Positions 17,401-25,664 are shown, numbered from the stretch's first letter. The stretch is DNA of 39,670 bases from an uncultured Neomegalonema sp. (GCA_937948985.1 CALFAK010000080.1:1-39670), one strand, 5' to 3'. Made by a program: numbers and translations. Notes: a model not told the origin generated them from the letters alone.

Positions 17401-18012
17401 ATGACTTTCAACGACACGACCGCGTATTTTCTGACCCTCGTTGCAATCGCACTGGCCCCCGGCCCGGTTGTCCTGATGCTGATCGCCCGCGCGGCCAGCC
17501 GCGATACGATGGGCGCGATGTCCTTCGGAGTCGGTTTCGCTTGCGGAGGCGTCCTCATTATCACCGCCGTTTGCTTCGGCCTCGGCGGTTGGCTGCAAGC
17601 CGCCCCGCAGGTCTTCGAGTACGGAAAATACGCGATGCTCGCCTACATCCTCTACCTCGCACGCGGTATCTGGACCAGCGGCTTCGACGCAGGCGGCACG
17701 GATGCAGCCCCCGCAAGCGGCCTCTGCTTCAGCTTCTTCGCCGGCGTCATGAGCTGCGCAATCTCGCCCTATATGATGATCCTTTTCCCGCTGGTCCTGC
17801 CCAGCGTCGTCGATATCAATACCTTGAACGGTATGACATTTTCGCTGATCTCAGTCACCACATTCACCGCGCTGGGCACAGGGGCCGCCATCATCATCCT
17901 GTTCGCCAGCCAACTCCGCCGCCTCTCCGGCTCCCCCCGCCACGTCGCCATCCTGAACCGCTCCCTCGCCTGCCTCCTCGCCTCCGGCGGCGGATACATG
18001 GCGCTGGCTTGA
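17401..18012 (+). CDS. LysE/RhtB-type amino-acid exporter
   Basis: 203-residue inner-membrane protein with about six hydrophobic helices. LysE-family marks are the N-terminal LVAIALAPGPVVLMLIARA and the following GAMSFGVGFACGGVLI. Family members export lysine, threonine, homoserine lactone or other small amino-containing metabolites; the substrate here is not predictable. The frame is open to 17104, but the ATG at 17401 has a clear AGGAGG seven bases upstream and begins the family-conserved sequence. A CRP-like dyad lies 66 bases upstream. It converges on the DJ-1/PfpI gene across a REP-like hairpin. Confidence 0.9.
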   Translation: MTFNDTTAYFLTLVAIALAPGPVVLMLIARAASRDTMGAMSFGVGFACGGVLIITAVCFGLGGWLQAAPQVFEYGKYAMLAYILYLARGIWTSGFDAGGTDAAPASGLCFSFFAGVMSCAISPYMMILFPLVLPSVVDINTLNGMTFSLISVTTFTALGTGAAIIILFASQLRRLSGSPRHVAILNRSLACLLASGGGYMALA

Positions 18013-18043
18013 TTGGACAAACCTGTGGGAAACTCCACTGAAA

Positions 18044-18077
18044 CCTTCTCCCTTCGGGAGCAGGCAGGGTGAGGGTT
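18044..18077. repeat. REP-like palindromic repeat, copy 1
   Basis: CTCCC-TTC-GGGAG hairpin (18048-18060) followed by AGGGTGAGGGTT, the core of a common proteobacterial extragenic palindrome. A related copy lies inside pbpC at 35125-35164. Here it sits between convergent genes and may serve as a transcription end. Confidence 0.55.
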
Positions 18078-18134
18078 CTATCCTGGCGTCCGGACGATCC
18101 AATAAGAACTGATAACGCCTCCGTCCTCAAACCC

Positions 18135-18743
18135 TCAAACCAACCCCGCCAATTTCGCAAACGGATCGCGGCTTGCATCCTGATGCCATTCATATTCACA
18201 GCCCAAAGCCAGCCTCTCGGCCATTTCCAGCCCGAATAAATCCGCCATCACCGCCAGCGCCATGTCCATTCCCGCTGAAACACCCGAAGACGTATAGAAC
18301 TTCCCGTCTTTCACCCATCGCGCCTCCTTCACCCAGTTAACCTGCGGCGCGAGAGGGATGGTTTTGGTGAAATCGATCTTGTTGGTCGTCGCCCTGCGCC
18401 CGTCCAACACGCCCGCCATCCCCAACAACACAGTCCCCGTGCATACCGCCATCACCCGTTCCGCGTTCGCCGATGCTTCGCGAATCCACTTTAACAACTC
18501 CTCGTCCTCGCCTTCGACCAACGCCGCATCGCCGCCGGGGATAAACAAAAGGTCATAGTCATTCTTTTCGGCCAAAGTTTTGTCGATGACGATCCGCTGC
18601 CCATGACAACTCGGCACAGGATCACGGCCCTTTGCGACCGTGATGATTTCTGTCTCCCCGCCAAATCCCCCCAACATTTCGATGGGTCCGAAGTAGTCAA
18701 GCGTTTCAAAGCCGGGAAAAACCAATGCTGCGAGTGTTCTCAT
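18135..18743 (-). CDS. DJ-1/PfpI-family protein
   Basis: 202 residues with the ThiJ/PfpI fold. N-terminal LAALVFPGFETLDYFGPIEM is typical of the isonitrile-hydratase and AraC-ligand-domain branch. The acidic residue of the active site is Glu in the PIEM stretch, and the nucleophile elbow is AVCTGTVLLGMAG with the catalytic Cys near residue 100. SSGVSAGMDMAL near residue 154 completes the pocket. Proposed activities in this branch include isonitrile hydration and glyoxalase or deglycase action; no choice can be made. Cytoplasmic. It is divergent from the M20D amidohydrolase with a 200-bp shared upstream region. Confidence 0.9.
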   Translation of the reverse strand: MRTLAALVFPGFETLDYFGPIEMLGGFGGETEIITVAKGRDPVPSCHGQRIVIDKTLAEKNDYDLLFIPGGDAALVEGEDEELLKWIREASANAERVMAVCTGTVLLGMAGVLDGRRATTNKIDFTKTIPLAPQVNWVKEARWVKDGKFYTSSGVSAGMDMALAVMADLFGLEMAERLALGCEYEWHQDASRDPFAKLAGLV

Positions 18744-18943
18744 AATCAGTTACCTTTGAGGGGCGCTTACGCTGAAAACAGCCGCGCGGGCCTTATGATA
18801 TGTATCGCGTGATCTTGAATGGTACCTGCACGCCTTTACACGCCCCGTTCTCAATCAGATTGCCGAAAGCCAAACATTCCCAACTTGCCCGCCAACCTGC
18901 TACGCTCTCCCGTGTACTCACCTGCCCACCCAACGGACCCGCC

Positions 18944-20092
18944 ATGACCGACTTCCACACCAAACTCACCGCCCTGCGCCGCGATTTCCACCGCCACCCC
19001 GAACCCGGCTTCCAGGAGGTCCGCACAAAGGCAAAAGTTGCCGCCATCCTGCGCGATCTGGGGGTGGAGGTGCATGAAGGTGCGGGCGTTGTCGGCATCC
19101 TCCGCTGCGGCACGGGCAACCGCGCCATCGGCCTCCGCGCGGATATGGATGCGCTGCCGATCCACGAGACCAGCACCCACGACTACCTCTCCACCAACCC
19201 CGGCGTAATGCACGCCTGCGGCCATGACGGGCATACGACTATGCTGCTCGGCGCGGCGGAAATCCTGTCCCAAACCCGCGATTTCGACGGCACAATCGTC
19301 TTCCTCTTCCAACCAAACGAGGAGCACGGCCTCGGCGCACGCGCCATGATTGATGAGGGCGTGCTGGAGCGATTCCCCATCGAAGAAGTCTACGCCATCC
19401 ACAACCTCCCCGGCGCGCCGTTGGGCCAAATATCCACCCGACCGGGCCAAATCTGCGCCTCTGAGAGCCTGTTCGAGATCACCATTACGGGTAAAGGCGG
19501 CCACGCCTCCATGCCCCAAACCGGAGTCGATGCGATCACTGTGGGCGCGGAGATGGTACTGGCCCTGCAAACCATCGTCTCGCGAAAGCTGGCCCCGGCG
19601 GCGGGTGCGGTCGTCTCCGTCACCGAGTTCCTTACCGATGGCCAGCGCAACGTCCTGCCCGGAACCGTCACACTAAAGGGCGACGCCCGCGCCCGCCTGC
19701 CCGAAGACCGCGAAACCATCGAACGCTTCATGCGCCAGATCGCCAGTGGCGTCGCCGCCACCCACGGGGCAGAAGTCGCGGTCAGCTTCAACACCGAATT
19801 CATCGAGACGATCAACGCGGACGAGCCAACCCGAGCGGCCATCCGCGTCTCCCGTGCCGCAGGGCTGGACACCATCCCGGACCGCCCCGCCATGAGTTTC
19901 TCCGAAGATTTCGCCCATTTCAGCGCGGCGGTCCCCGGCTGCTTCCTGCTGCTCGGCAATGGCGAGGACGGCCCCCACGCCCAACCCCTCCACGCCAGCA
20001 ACTACGATTTCAACGACGCCCTGTTACCCATCGGCGCAAACTTCTGGGCCGATCTCGCGCGCGATCGGTTGCCTGTGAGGGAGAAAAATTGA
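18944..20092 (+). CDS. M20D amidohydrolase (hippurate hydrolase/IAA-amino acid hydrolase type)
   Basis: 382-residue cytoplasmic metallo-amidohydrolase that cleaves N-acyl amino acids, N-acetyldiaminopimelate-like amides or similar amide conjugates. N-terminal LTALRRDFHRHPEPGFQE is a family hallmark. Metal ligands appear in VMHACGHDGHTTML (Cys, His), LFQPNEEHGLGA (Glu) and AIHNLPGAPLG (His), with a C-terminal SFSEDFAHF region. The dimerisation (lid) domain starts at ITGKGGHASMPQTGVDAI. The frame is open from 18800, but the family N-terminus starts at 18944, so that ATG is used; its ribosome-binding site is weak. Ends just before a small inverted-repeat element. Confidence 0.92.
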   Translation: MTDFHTKLTALRRDFHRHPEPGFQEVRTKAKVAAILRDLGVEVHEGAGVVGILRCGTGNRAIGLRADMDALPIHETSTHDYLSTNPGVMHACGHDGHTTMLLGAAEILSQTRDFDGTIVFLFQPNEEHGLGARAMIDEGVLERFPIEEVYAIHNLPGAPLGQISTRPGQICASESLFEITITGKGGHASMPQTGVDAITVGAEMVLALQTIVSRKLAPAAGAVVSVTEFLTDGQRNVLPGTVTLKGDARARLPEDRETIERFMRQIASGVAATHGAEVAVSFNTEFIETINADEPTRAAIRVSRAAGLDTIPDRPAMSFSEDFAHFSAAVPGCFLLLGNGEDGPHAQPLHASNYDFNDALLPIGANFWADLARDRLPVREKN

Positions 20093-20105
20093 TGAGCAAA
20101 GACAA

Positions 20106-20223
20106 TGTCACACCACGCGCAGGCGGGGTATCCATTCATCAACACGCCTTGGCCACGCAATTTTTCAACCAAACCATCAAGGCTTGTTGAGCGATAGATT
20201 CCCTGCTTCCGCAAGGAATGACA
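20106..20223. repeat. 118-bp element with imperfect terminal inverted repeats
   Basis: The left end TGTCACACCACGCGCAGGCG and, inverted, the right end TGTCATTCCTTGCGGAAGCA resemble each other over about 27 bases. The GCGCAGGCGGGG-type core is that of interspersed repeats common in alphaproteobacteria. The interior has no credible gene. It is wedged between the M20D and cupin genes, and the cupin ribosome-binding site lies just beyond it. A smaller related element is at 23306-23349. Confidence 0.6.
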
Positions 20224-20253
20224 CCCTTTTGTAAGCCTGAGGAAAGCCCCGGA

Positions 20254-20631
20254 ATGACATTCCCCAAATACAGGCCCGGCGACGACGTAGGCCCGCTCGA
20301 ACACTGGCCCTTCGATAACCCCGCCAGCGATTACCGCATCATCAGCGGCACACCGGAAACTTCAGGTCGCATGGACGCTGGCGGCTCCGGCCACACAACC
20401 CGCTTCGGCATCTGGCGCTGCACGGTCGGCGCGTTCGAGTGTACAGAACAGGGCGACGAGTTGATGACGATTCTCTCCGGCACATGTCGCCTCACCGACC
20501 ACGCCACCCGCCAGACCGTCACATTGCAGACGGGCGACAGTTATTTCGTCCACGACAACACCCGCGTCACATGGGACGTGCGCGAGGAACTGACGAAGGT
20601 GTTTTTCGGGCATAAGGCGACAGGGTATTAG
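20254..20631 (+). CDS. Small cupin-domain protein
   Basis: 125-residue single-domain beta-barrel protein. The central segment GDELMTILSGTCRLTDH matches the first cupin motif only partly, and LQTGDSYFVHDNTRVTWDV matches the second. It is of the EutQ/DUF861 (Cupin_3) sort, whose members bind small acids or metal. Metal His residues are fewer than in dioxygenase cupins, so catalysis is doubtful. The frame is open to 20218. The ATG at 20254 is chosen because GAGGAA lies about ten bases upstream and the earlier codons fall in the repeat. No operon partner is evident: an inverted-repeat element precedes it and the P450 gene converges. Confidence 0.8.
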   Translation: MTFPKYRPGDDVGPLEHWPFDNPASDYRIISGTPETSGRMDAGGSGHTTRFGIWRCTVGAFECTEQGDELMTILSGTCRLTDHATRQTVTLQTGDSYFVHDNTRVTWDVREELTKVFFGHKATGY

Positions 20632-20738
20632 AGTCACCCGCCAAGACCGGAGTCATCCGCGATCAGGTTAGCCATAGGGCGTCAGAATTCACGCAAGTCT
20701 TGGCGGGAATTTTGACACAGATGATCGCGAATGACTCT
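20631..20738. repeat. Interleaved inverted repeats between convergent genes
   Basis: CCCGCCAAGAC (20637-20647) is perfectly inverted at 20697-20707. AGTCATCCGCGATCA (20651-20665) is inverted at 20722-20736 with one mismatch. The two pairs interleave, so both stems can form together only as a pseudoknot or alternate structures. GAGTCA also opens and closes the block. It fills the whole gap between the cupin and P450 stops. Confidence 0.6.
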
Positions 20739-21915
20739 AAGCCACTTCATACCGGACGGGTAACTGTATCGGGCTGGTATTGCCGCTATCGGGCAGCCAT
20801 TCGCTCGCCCCGTCATAGTGGAACGCCTTGAAACGCTTGCTCAACGCCGCCAGCGCACATCTCATATCCGCCCGTGCGATGCCATGCCCGATACAGTGAT
20901 GCGCCCCGCCGCCAAAGCCGAAATGCTTGCGTCGCCGCACGCTGATATCAAACTCCACATCCTCACAAACCGCCGGATCACGGGCCGACGCATGGACCAA
21001 CAGGTGCAGCACCGTCCCCCGCGCAATCGCCTCGCCGCCGAACTCAAAATCCTCCACCGCCTCCCGCGTCACCCAGGTCGTGGTGGGCCGGGCGCGGATT
21101 ATCTCCTCCACCGCCGCCGGAACCAGCGCCGGATCATCCCGCAACGCCCGCCATTGCGCCGGATGATCAATAAACATCGACATGCCCAGCCCCAATTGCG
21201 AACGCGTCGTATCCACCCCGCCGAAAATCGCGATCACAACCATATCCAGCAAATCCTGCTCGCCATGTCCCCCCGCCGCATCCGCCCGCGCCACCAACCC
21301 GGCGACGAGACCGTCCGTGTCCTCCCCCCGCCGCGCCCGCGCCAGCAAATCACGGGCAACATCGGTCAGGCGTTCGCATGCCGCATTGAAAACCGGCTCA
21401 TGCCGCTTGCACTCAACCCCCATCGCGTGACCCAAATCCGATGCATCATGCGAGATTTGCGGCCAGTCGGACAGCGGCAGCCCAAGCACCGCACAAATCG
21501 CCTGCCCCGCAAACGGAATGCTGAACGCCTCCTGAAACTCACAGCGCCCCGTCTCAGCCAGCCTGTCGCAAAGGTCTCCAGCAATCTTCGCGAATACAGG
21601 CCGCAAACGGGCGATGAAATCATCGTTCAGGACCGGAACGATCAGATCACGCAACGCCCTGTGATCCGTGCCCTCATGGCTGATAACGCTGTTACGCCAG
21701 AAATCCGCGAACCGCCCCTCCAGCCCGTTCGTCTGCGGCCATGCATGGCTCCCCTGCCGCAACCGCCTGTCCCTCAGCAGCAGCCCGACTTCCCGATAAC
21801 GCAACACCGCCAACCCGTAAGGCGTCCGCGCGCACCAATGCCCCGCCCGCGCCTCCAAAACCGCTTGCGAGCGGGTCGAGAACGCCGGGTCTGAGAGGTC
21901 AAGAAAGGGAATCAT
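20737..21915 (-). CDS. Cytochrome P450 (bacterial class I type)
   Basis: 392-residue soluble heme-thiolate monooxygenase. The heme loop is HFGFGGGAHHCIGHGIAR with the axial Cys341. The I-helix oxygen-binding groove is IFGGVDTTRSQ. The K-helix ExxR is VEEIIRARP, followed by TTTWVTREAVEDFEFGG. Length and absence of a membrane anchor fit a bacterial enzyme using separate ferredoxin and ferredoxin reductase, neither of which is adjacent. The substrate cannot be assigned. The upstream gene on the same strand is a CoA-transferase 126 bases away, but three hairpins lie between them, so a shared transcript is uncertain. Confidence 0.93.
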   Translation of the reverse strand: MIPFLDLSDPAFSTRSQAVLEARAGHWCARTPYGLAVLRYREVGLLLRDRRLRQGSHAWPQTNGLEGRFADFWRNSVISHEGTDHRALRDLIVPVLNDDFIARLRPVFAKIAGDLCDRLAETGRCEFQEAFSIPFAGQAICAVLGLPLSDWPQISHDASDLGHAMGVECKRHEPVFNAACERLTDVARDLLARARRGEDTDGLVAGLVARADAAGGHGEQDLLDMVVIAIFGGVDTTRSQLGLGMSMFIDHPAQWRALRDDPALVPAAVEEIIRARPTTTWVTREAVEDFEFGGEAIARGTVLHLLVHASARDPAVCEDVEFDISVRRRKHFGFGGGAHHCIGHGIARADMRCALAALSKRFKAFHYDGASEWLPDSGNTSPIQLPVRYEVA

Positions 21916-21943
21916 TTACAAATCAACAGATTAAAAACTATCA

Positions 21944-22015
21944 CCTTCGGACTTGTTCTGAAGGCCCGGTCCAAGCGGCAATACGGCTCTGGATCGTCGA
22001 AAAAAGTCCGACGAT
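21944..22015. promoter_or_regulatory. Two hairpins in the P450 upstream region
   Basis: CCTTCGG/CTGAAGG (21944-21964, one mismatch) and ATCGTCG/CGACGAT (21993-22015) form two stems 29-100 bases before the P450 ATG. The nearer one is followed on the minus strand by T5 after several bases. They could be a structured leader, an attenuator or extra terminators. Confidence 0.35.
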
Positions 22016-22022
22016 GACTGTA

Positions 22023-22047
22023 GGATAGGAATGGCCCATTCCTATCC
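22023..22047 (-). terminator. 25-bp palindrome overlapping the CoA-transferase stop codon
   Basis: GGATAGGAATGG and CCATTCCTATCC are perfect inverted copies around a single C. The stop codon (22042-22044) is inside the stem. It probably ends or stabilises the CoA-transferase mRNA; no T-run follows immediately. Confidence 0.55.
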
Positions 22048-23202
22048 ATCAAGCCCCTCCAACCGCGCCAAGACCGCCGCCGTATCCGCCCCCAGCTTCG
22101 GCCCCGGCCTATCAGCAATCATCGGCTGCCCGTCGAACAGGATCGGCATCCGCACCCCGGCAATCGGCCCGTCCGGTGTGTCGTGCGAGATTTGCAGCCC
22201 CCGCGCCTGAACCTGCGGATCATCGAAAACCTCGCCAATCGTATTGATCGGTCCCGCCGGAACCCCCGCTTCCTCCAGCGCCGCCAGCAGCTTCCATTTC
22301 TTCCACCGCTGCAATGCCGGAATCATCAGCGGCACCAACACCTCCCGATGCTTCACCCGCAGCGGGTTGGTCGCAAACCGTTCATCGGCGGCCAGCTCAG
22401 GCAGGTCCAGCACCTTACACGCCCGCTGAAACTGTCCATCATTGCCCACCGCGAGAATAATATGCCCGTCCGCCACCTCAAACACCTGATAAGGCACGAT
22501 ATTCGGATGCGCATTGCCCAACCGCCGCGGACTGTTGCCTGAGACGAGATAGTTCATCGCCTGATTGGCCAGCACAGCCACGCTCGAATCCATCAGCGCC
22601 ATGTCGATATACCGACCGCGCCCGGTGGTTTCCCGCTCACGCAACGCCGCCTGAATCCCGATCACCGCATACAGCCCGGTGAACAGATCAGACACCGCAA
22701 ACCCTGCTTTCTGCGGCTCCTCCGGCGCGCCGGTGACAGACATCATCCCGCTCATCGCCTGAATGATAAAGTCATACCCCGCCCGCGCCGCATAGGGACC
22801 GTTCTGCCCGAACCCCGTGATCGAGCAATAGATCAAGCGCGGGTTCGCCGCCATCAGAGTGGCATGGTCGAGACCGTATTTCACCAGCCCGTCCAGCTTG
22901 AAATTCTCGATCACCACATCCGATTGCGCCGCCAACGCCGCCGCCGCGGCGCGCCCGGCTTCTGTGCGAAAATCCAGCACGACCGATTGCTTGCCCCGGT
23001 TGGCCGAATGAAAATACGCCGCCGCCCCGGTCGCCTCCACAAAAGGCGGCCCCCAAGTGCGCGTATCATCACCATCGGGGCTTTCAATCTTGATGACCTC
23101 CGCCCCCAAATCCGCCAGCGTCTGCCCGATCCACGGCCCCGCCAGAATCCGCGCAAACTCCAGAACTTTCAGCCCCGCGAGGGGTTTGGGCATATCAGTC
23201 AT
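22042..23202 (-). CDS. CaiB/BaiF-type CoA-transferase (class III)
   Basis: About 386 residues. It transfers CoA between acyl groups through an aspartyl-CoA intermediate, as in formyl-CoA:oxalate, carnitine and succinyl-CoA transferases. The N-terminus MPKPLAGLKVLEFARILAGP is characteristic, followed by TLADLGAEVIKIESPDGDDT, NRGKQSVVLDF and SVTGAPEEPQKAGFAVSDL. The active-site Asp is expected in the FKLDGLVKYGLDH region. The frame reaches 23307, but the ATG at 23202 begins the family sequence and has AGGA upstream. Specificity is unknown; the nearby P450 and uronate dehydrogenase give no consistent pathway. Confidence 0.92.
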   Translation of the reverse strand: MTDMPKPLAGLKVLEFARILAGPWIGQTLADLGAEVIKIESPDGDDTRTWGPPFVEATGAAAYFHSANRGKQSVVLDFRTEAGRAAAAALAAQSDVVIENFKLDGLVKYGLDHATLMAANPRLIYCSITGFGQNGPYAARAGYDFIIQAMSGMMSVTGAPEEPQKAGFAVSDLFTGLYAVIGIQAALRERETTGRGRYIDMALMDSSVAVLANQAMNYLVSGNSPRRLGNAHPNIVPYQVFEVADGHIILAVGNDGQFQRACKVLDLPELAADERFATNPLRVKHREVLVPLMIPALQRWKKWKLLAALEEAGVPAGPINTIGEVFDDPQVQARGLQISHDTPDGPIAGVRMPILFDGQPMIADRPGPKLGADTAAVLARLEGLDG

Positions 23203-23305
23203 CGCAACGATCCATCCTGTGAAGCTGAACCCCAGCTTACACAAGCCCGCGCGCGATACATCCCTATTCTTCGTGGTCAGGCACCGCGACCCCGCACACC
23301 CCAAC

Positions 23306-23349
23306 ATATGTCACGCCAGCGAAGCCCGGCGTCCGGGCGTCTGTCATAT
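23306..23349. repeat. Small palindromic element upstream of the CoA-transferase
   Basis: ATATGTCACGCC at the left is roughly inverted in GGGCGTCTGTCATAT at the right, with GCGAAGCCCGGCGTCC between. This resembles the end of the element at 20106-20223. Confidence 0.35.
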
Positions 23350-23358
23350 CGAACTCCC

Positions 23359-24201
23359 TCACGTCTTCTTCGTGTCATCAATGATGGTCATGCTGGCCAG
23401 CCCGCTCGCGCCCAATTCAACGGCGGCAAACGGCCCGCCATGACGGGATATTGACAGATCATGCGGATCGGCGGGCGGCGCTTCGGCCAGGATTTGCCCG
23501 GCGAACTGCTCCGCATTGTCCTTCGGGCGATACCCCAGATGCTTCGCAGCCGTGTTATCGAGGGGTGAACGGTCATTATCGGACACGCCATAAACCACCG
23601 TGAACTCGACCACGGGCGTATCAATGGACCGCGTCACAAGCTGGATCAGATCATCATAGCTCAACCACGTCCCCAGCGCGCGGGCATTGGTTACCTGCGC
23701 ACAGGAGCATATGCGCATACACACGCTCTCCAACCCGCGTTTCTCCCAATACATCCGCCCCAGATCTTCCGCGAAACACTTGGCAAGACCATAGAAAGTA
23801 TCGGGCCGGTGCGGGACATCCGTGCCGATGGCTTCAGATTTCGGATACATGCCGACCGCATGGATCGAGCTGGCATAGACCACCCGCTTCACACCCTTGC
23901 GATGCGCCGCCTCCCACACATTATACGCCCCGATAAAATTCGGCCTCAGCAGCGTCTCAAAATCGCGCTCATCACCAATCGCTCCGAAATGCACAACCGT
24001 ATCGGCCCCCTCCAGCAATGCCTCCATCGCCGCAAGGTCCGTAATATCCGCCCGCTCATACCGCTCATTCGGGTGCAGCGTCCCCACACCATCTGCAACA
24101 TCAGAGGAGACAAACTCATCCGCCATTTTCGACAACGGCTCCCGCAGCCAGGAGCCAAGGCGTCCGGCGGCCCCCGTCAGAACAATCTTCGATTTTTTCA
24201 T
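23359..24201 (-). CDS. udh: Uronate dehydrogenase (SDR-type, NAD-dependent)
   Basis: 280 residues from the ATG at 24201. It resembles Agrobacterium-type uronate dehydrogenase, which oxidises galacturonate or glucuronate to the aldarolactone. The Rossmann motif is TGAAGRLG (Gly10-x2-Gly13-x2-Gly16) and the catalytic Ser is in YASSIHAVGMYP. YGLAK (Tyr137, Lys141) is followed by FAEDLGRMYWEKRG, RICSC and a PKDNAEQFAGQI C-terminal region. All fall where the known enzyme has them. The frame to 24255 would add 18 residues not seen in the family. No other aldarate genes are adjacent, so another sugar-nucleotide or polyol substrate is conceivable. Confidence 0.85.
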   Translation of the reverse strand: MKKSKIVLTGAAGRLGSWLREPLSKMADEFVSSDVADGVGTLHPNERYERADITDLAAMEALLEGADTVVHFGAIGDERDFETLLRPNFIGAYNVWEAAHRKGVKRVVYASSIHAVGMYPKSEAIGTDVPHRPDTFYGLAKCFAEDLGRMYWEKRGLESVCMRICSCAQVTNARALGTWLSYDDLIQLVTRSIDTPVVEFTVVYGVSDNDRSPLDNTAAKHLGYRPKDNAEQFAGQILAEAPPADPHDLSISRHGGPFAAVELGASGLASMTIIDDTKKT

Positions 24202-24467
24202 GGTGCGACTCCGTTCAAAGGGCGGGAGTTCAGCGTAGGAGTGAGGGAAGATCATGCCAAATTATTTTACTCGATCATTTCCATCAATAATTCTGATGAA
24301 AGCGGATCGGCGAATTTATGCCTTAATCTCTCTTAAGTTAACCTCACATCCTAATCCTCCTTGTTAATCTTCCGCTAAGGGAAACGAGTCATTCTCAAAT
24401 GCTTACAGAGAACGCTTATCGGCCCTGCCTCCCGCATCGCCGAAGCCCATAGATCGGAGCATTGCCG
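24202..24467. promoter_or_regulatory. Divergent promoter region between udh and the CAP-domain gene
   Basis: These 266 bases separate two divergent genes and are clearly more AT-rich than their surroundings (for example AAATTATTTTACTCG and TCTCTTAAGTTAACC). No credible ORF is present, and no operator palindrome stands out. Confidence 0.5.
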
Positions 24468-25052
24468 ATGATGATCACGAAGATTCTCCAAGCCGCCTTT
24501 GGCATGACCCTCGCGCTTGGCCTCACCGCACCCGCCGTTCAGGCACAATCAATCGAGGCGGCCTCCGTCTCCAGCCGCAATCTGATCCAGGGCGTTGACC
24601 GTCGCGGCCCGTGGGGCGATTCCGCCTATACCTTCGCGCTGAAGGTCAGCACGTCGATCTACAAAACCGTCAACCTGCATCGCAAAAAGAACGGCTTGGC
24701 CCAGCTTGAAGCGGATCAGGGTTTGGGCGTCGTCGCCGGGTCTTACTCCGGTGACATGGTCACAGGTGATTTCTTCGGCCACTTCGCCCCCGATGGCCGC
24801 GACCTCGCCGCCCGTCTGGGCGAGGCCAACATCGCGCATTATAATAAAGTGGCGGAAATCCTTTGGGATACGACCAACGCCAATATCGACTGGACGATCG
24901 ACGCCACCGTGCGCGCCGCCGTCACCGATTGGCTCAAATCCCCTGAAGGCCACCGCGAAGCCCTGATGGACCCCTCAGCCCGCATCGTCGGCATAGGCAC
25001 CGCAATCCGCGACGAACGTATTGTCGTGACGATGTTGCTGGGTGATCGCTGA
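24468..25052 (+). CDS. Secreted CAP (SCP/YkwD-like) domain protein
   Basis: 194 residues. The signal peptide is MMITKILQAAFGMTLALGL with cleavage after VQA. The CAP fold follows: NLHRKKNGLAQLEADQGL (helix 1), GDMVTGDFFGHFAPDGRDLAARL, KVAEILWDTTNANID and WLKSPEGHREALMDP with the conserved His near the C-terminus. Bacterial CAP proteins are exported to the periplasm or medium and their activity is mostly unknown. An ORF start at the TTG 24462 is possible, but GGAG eight bases before the ATG at 24468 supports that Met. It converges on the acetyltransferase gene over a strong bidirectional terminator. Confidence 0.88.
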   Translation: MMITKILQAAFGMTLALGLTAPAVQAQSIEAASVSSRNLIQGVDRRGPWGDSAYTFALKVSTSIYKTVNLHRKKNGLAQLEADQGLGVVAGSYSGDMVTGDFFGHFAPDGRDLAARLGEANIAHYNKVAEILWDTTNANIDWTIDATVRAAVTDWLKSPEGHREALMDPSARIVGIGTAIRDERIVVTMLLGDR

Positions 25053-25063
25053 GGCGAACACTT

Positions 25064-25093
25064 TCAAAAGCGGTCACACATGATCGCTTTTGA
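25064..25093. terminator. Bidirectional terminator between convergent genes
   Basis: TCAAAAGCG (25064-25072) and CGCTTTTGA (25085-25093) are a perfect 9-bp inverted repeat with T-rich arms on both strands. The acetyltransferase stop (25074-25076) lies in the loop. Serves the CAP-domain gene and the long oxidase-thrC block. Confidence 0.65.
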
Positions 25094-25664
25094 TCCGCGC
25101 GAACAGCATATGGTCGCGCACCGCGCCGTTTACTTCCAGATATGACCGCGCGATCCCCTCATACGAGAACCCGCAACTGGCCAGTAACGCCCGCGAGGCC
25201 TCATTCGTCTCCAGACATGCAGCCTCCAACCGGGTCAGCTTCATACGGGTAAACGCATGATGCGCCATCGCCTCGGTCGCCTCGGTCATATAGCCCTGAC
25301 GCACATACTTGCGCCCGATCCAGTAGCCCAACGTCGCCGATTGTGACGGCCCGCGCCGGATATTCGACAGCGTCAGCCCGCCGACCATCACCCGATCCGC
25401 CTTGCGGAAAATCAAGAACGACAGCGCGCGATCCGCCTCCGCCTCCGCCTGCGCCCAGCGGACCCGCCGCTTGAACGCCCCGCGCGAGAGATGGTCCTTC
25501 GGCCACAGCGGCTCCCACGGTTGCAAAAACCCGTGGCTGTCCCGCCGCAGCGCCTTCCACTCAACGAAATCATCCGGATGTGGAACGCACATTTCCAACC
25601 GCTCGGTCTTCAGGCGCGGCAATGGCGCGGGCCTTTTCCACCCCACAAGGCCCAGCTTCCACAT
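25074..25664 (-). CDS. RimJ/RimL-type GNAT N-acetyltransferase
   Basis: 196 residues. The N-terminal LPRLKTERLEMCVPHPDDF is the usual opening of the ribosomal-protein-alanine acetyltransferase branch (Acetyltransf_3). The acetyl-CoA site is GYWIGRKYVRQGYMTEATEAM, with RQGYMT at the pyrophosphate loop, followed by RLEAACLETNEASRALLASCGF. It is the last gene of the minus-strand block, 12 bases after the M16 peptidase. Relatives keep it next to thrC and the peptidase, which argues for a shared transcript more than a shared pathway. The acceptor substrate (protein N-terminus or small molecule) is unknown. Confidence 0.92.
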   Translation of the reverse strand: MWKLGLVGWKRPAPLPRLKTERLEMCVPHPDDFVEWKALRRDSHGFLQPWEPLWPKDHLSRGAFKRRVRWAQAEAEADRALSFLIFRKADRVMVGGLTLSNIRRGPSQSATLGYWIGRKYVRQGYMTEATEAMAHHAFTRMKLTRLEAACLETNEASRALLASCGFSYEGIARSYLEVNGAVRDHMLFARIKSDHV

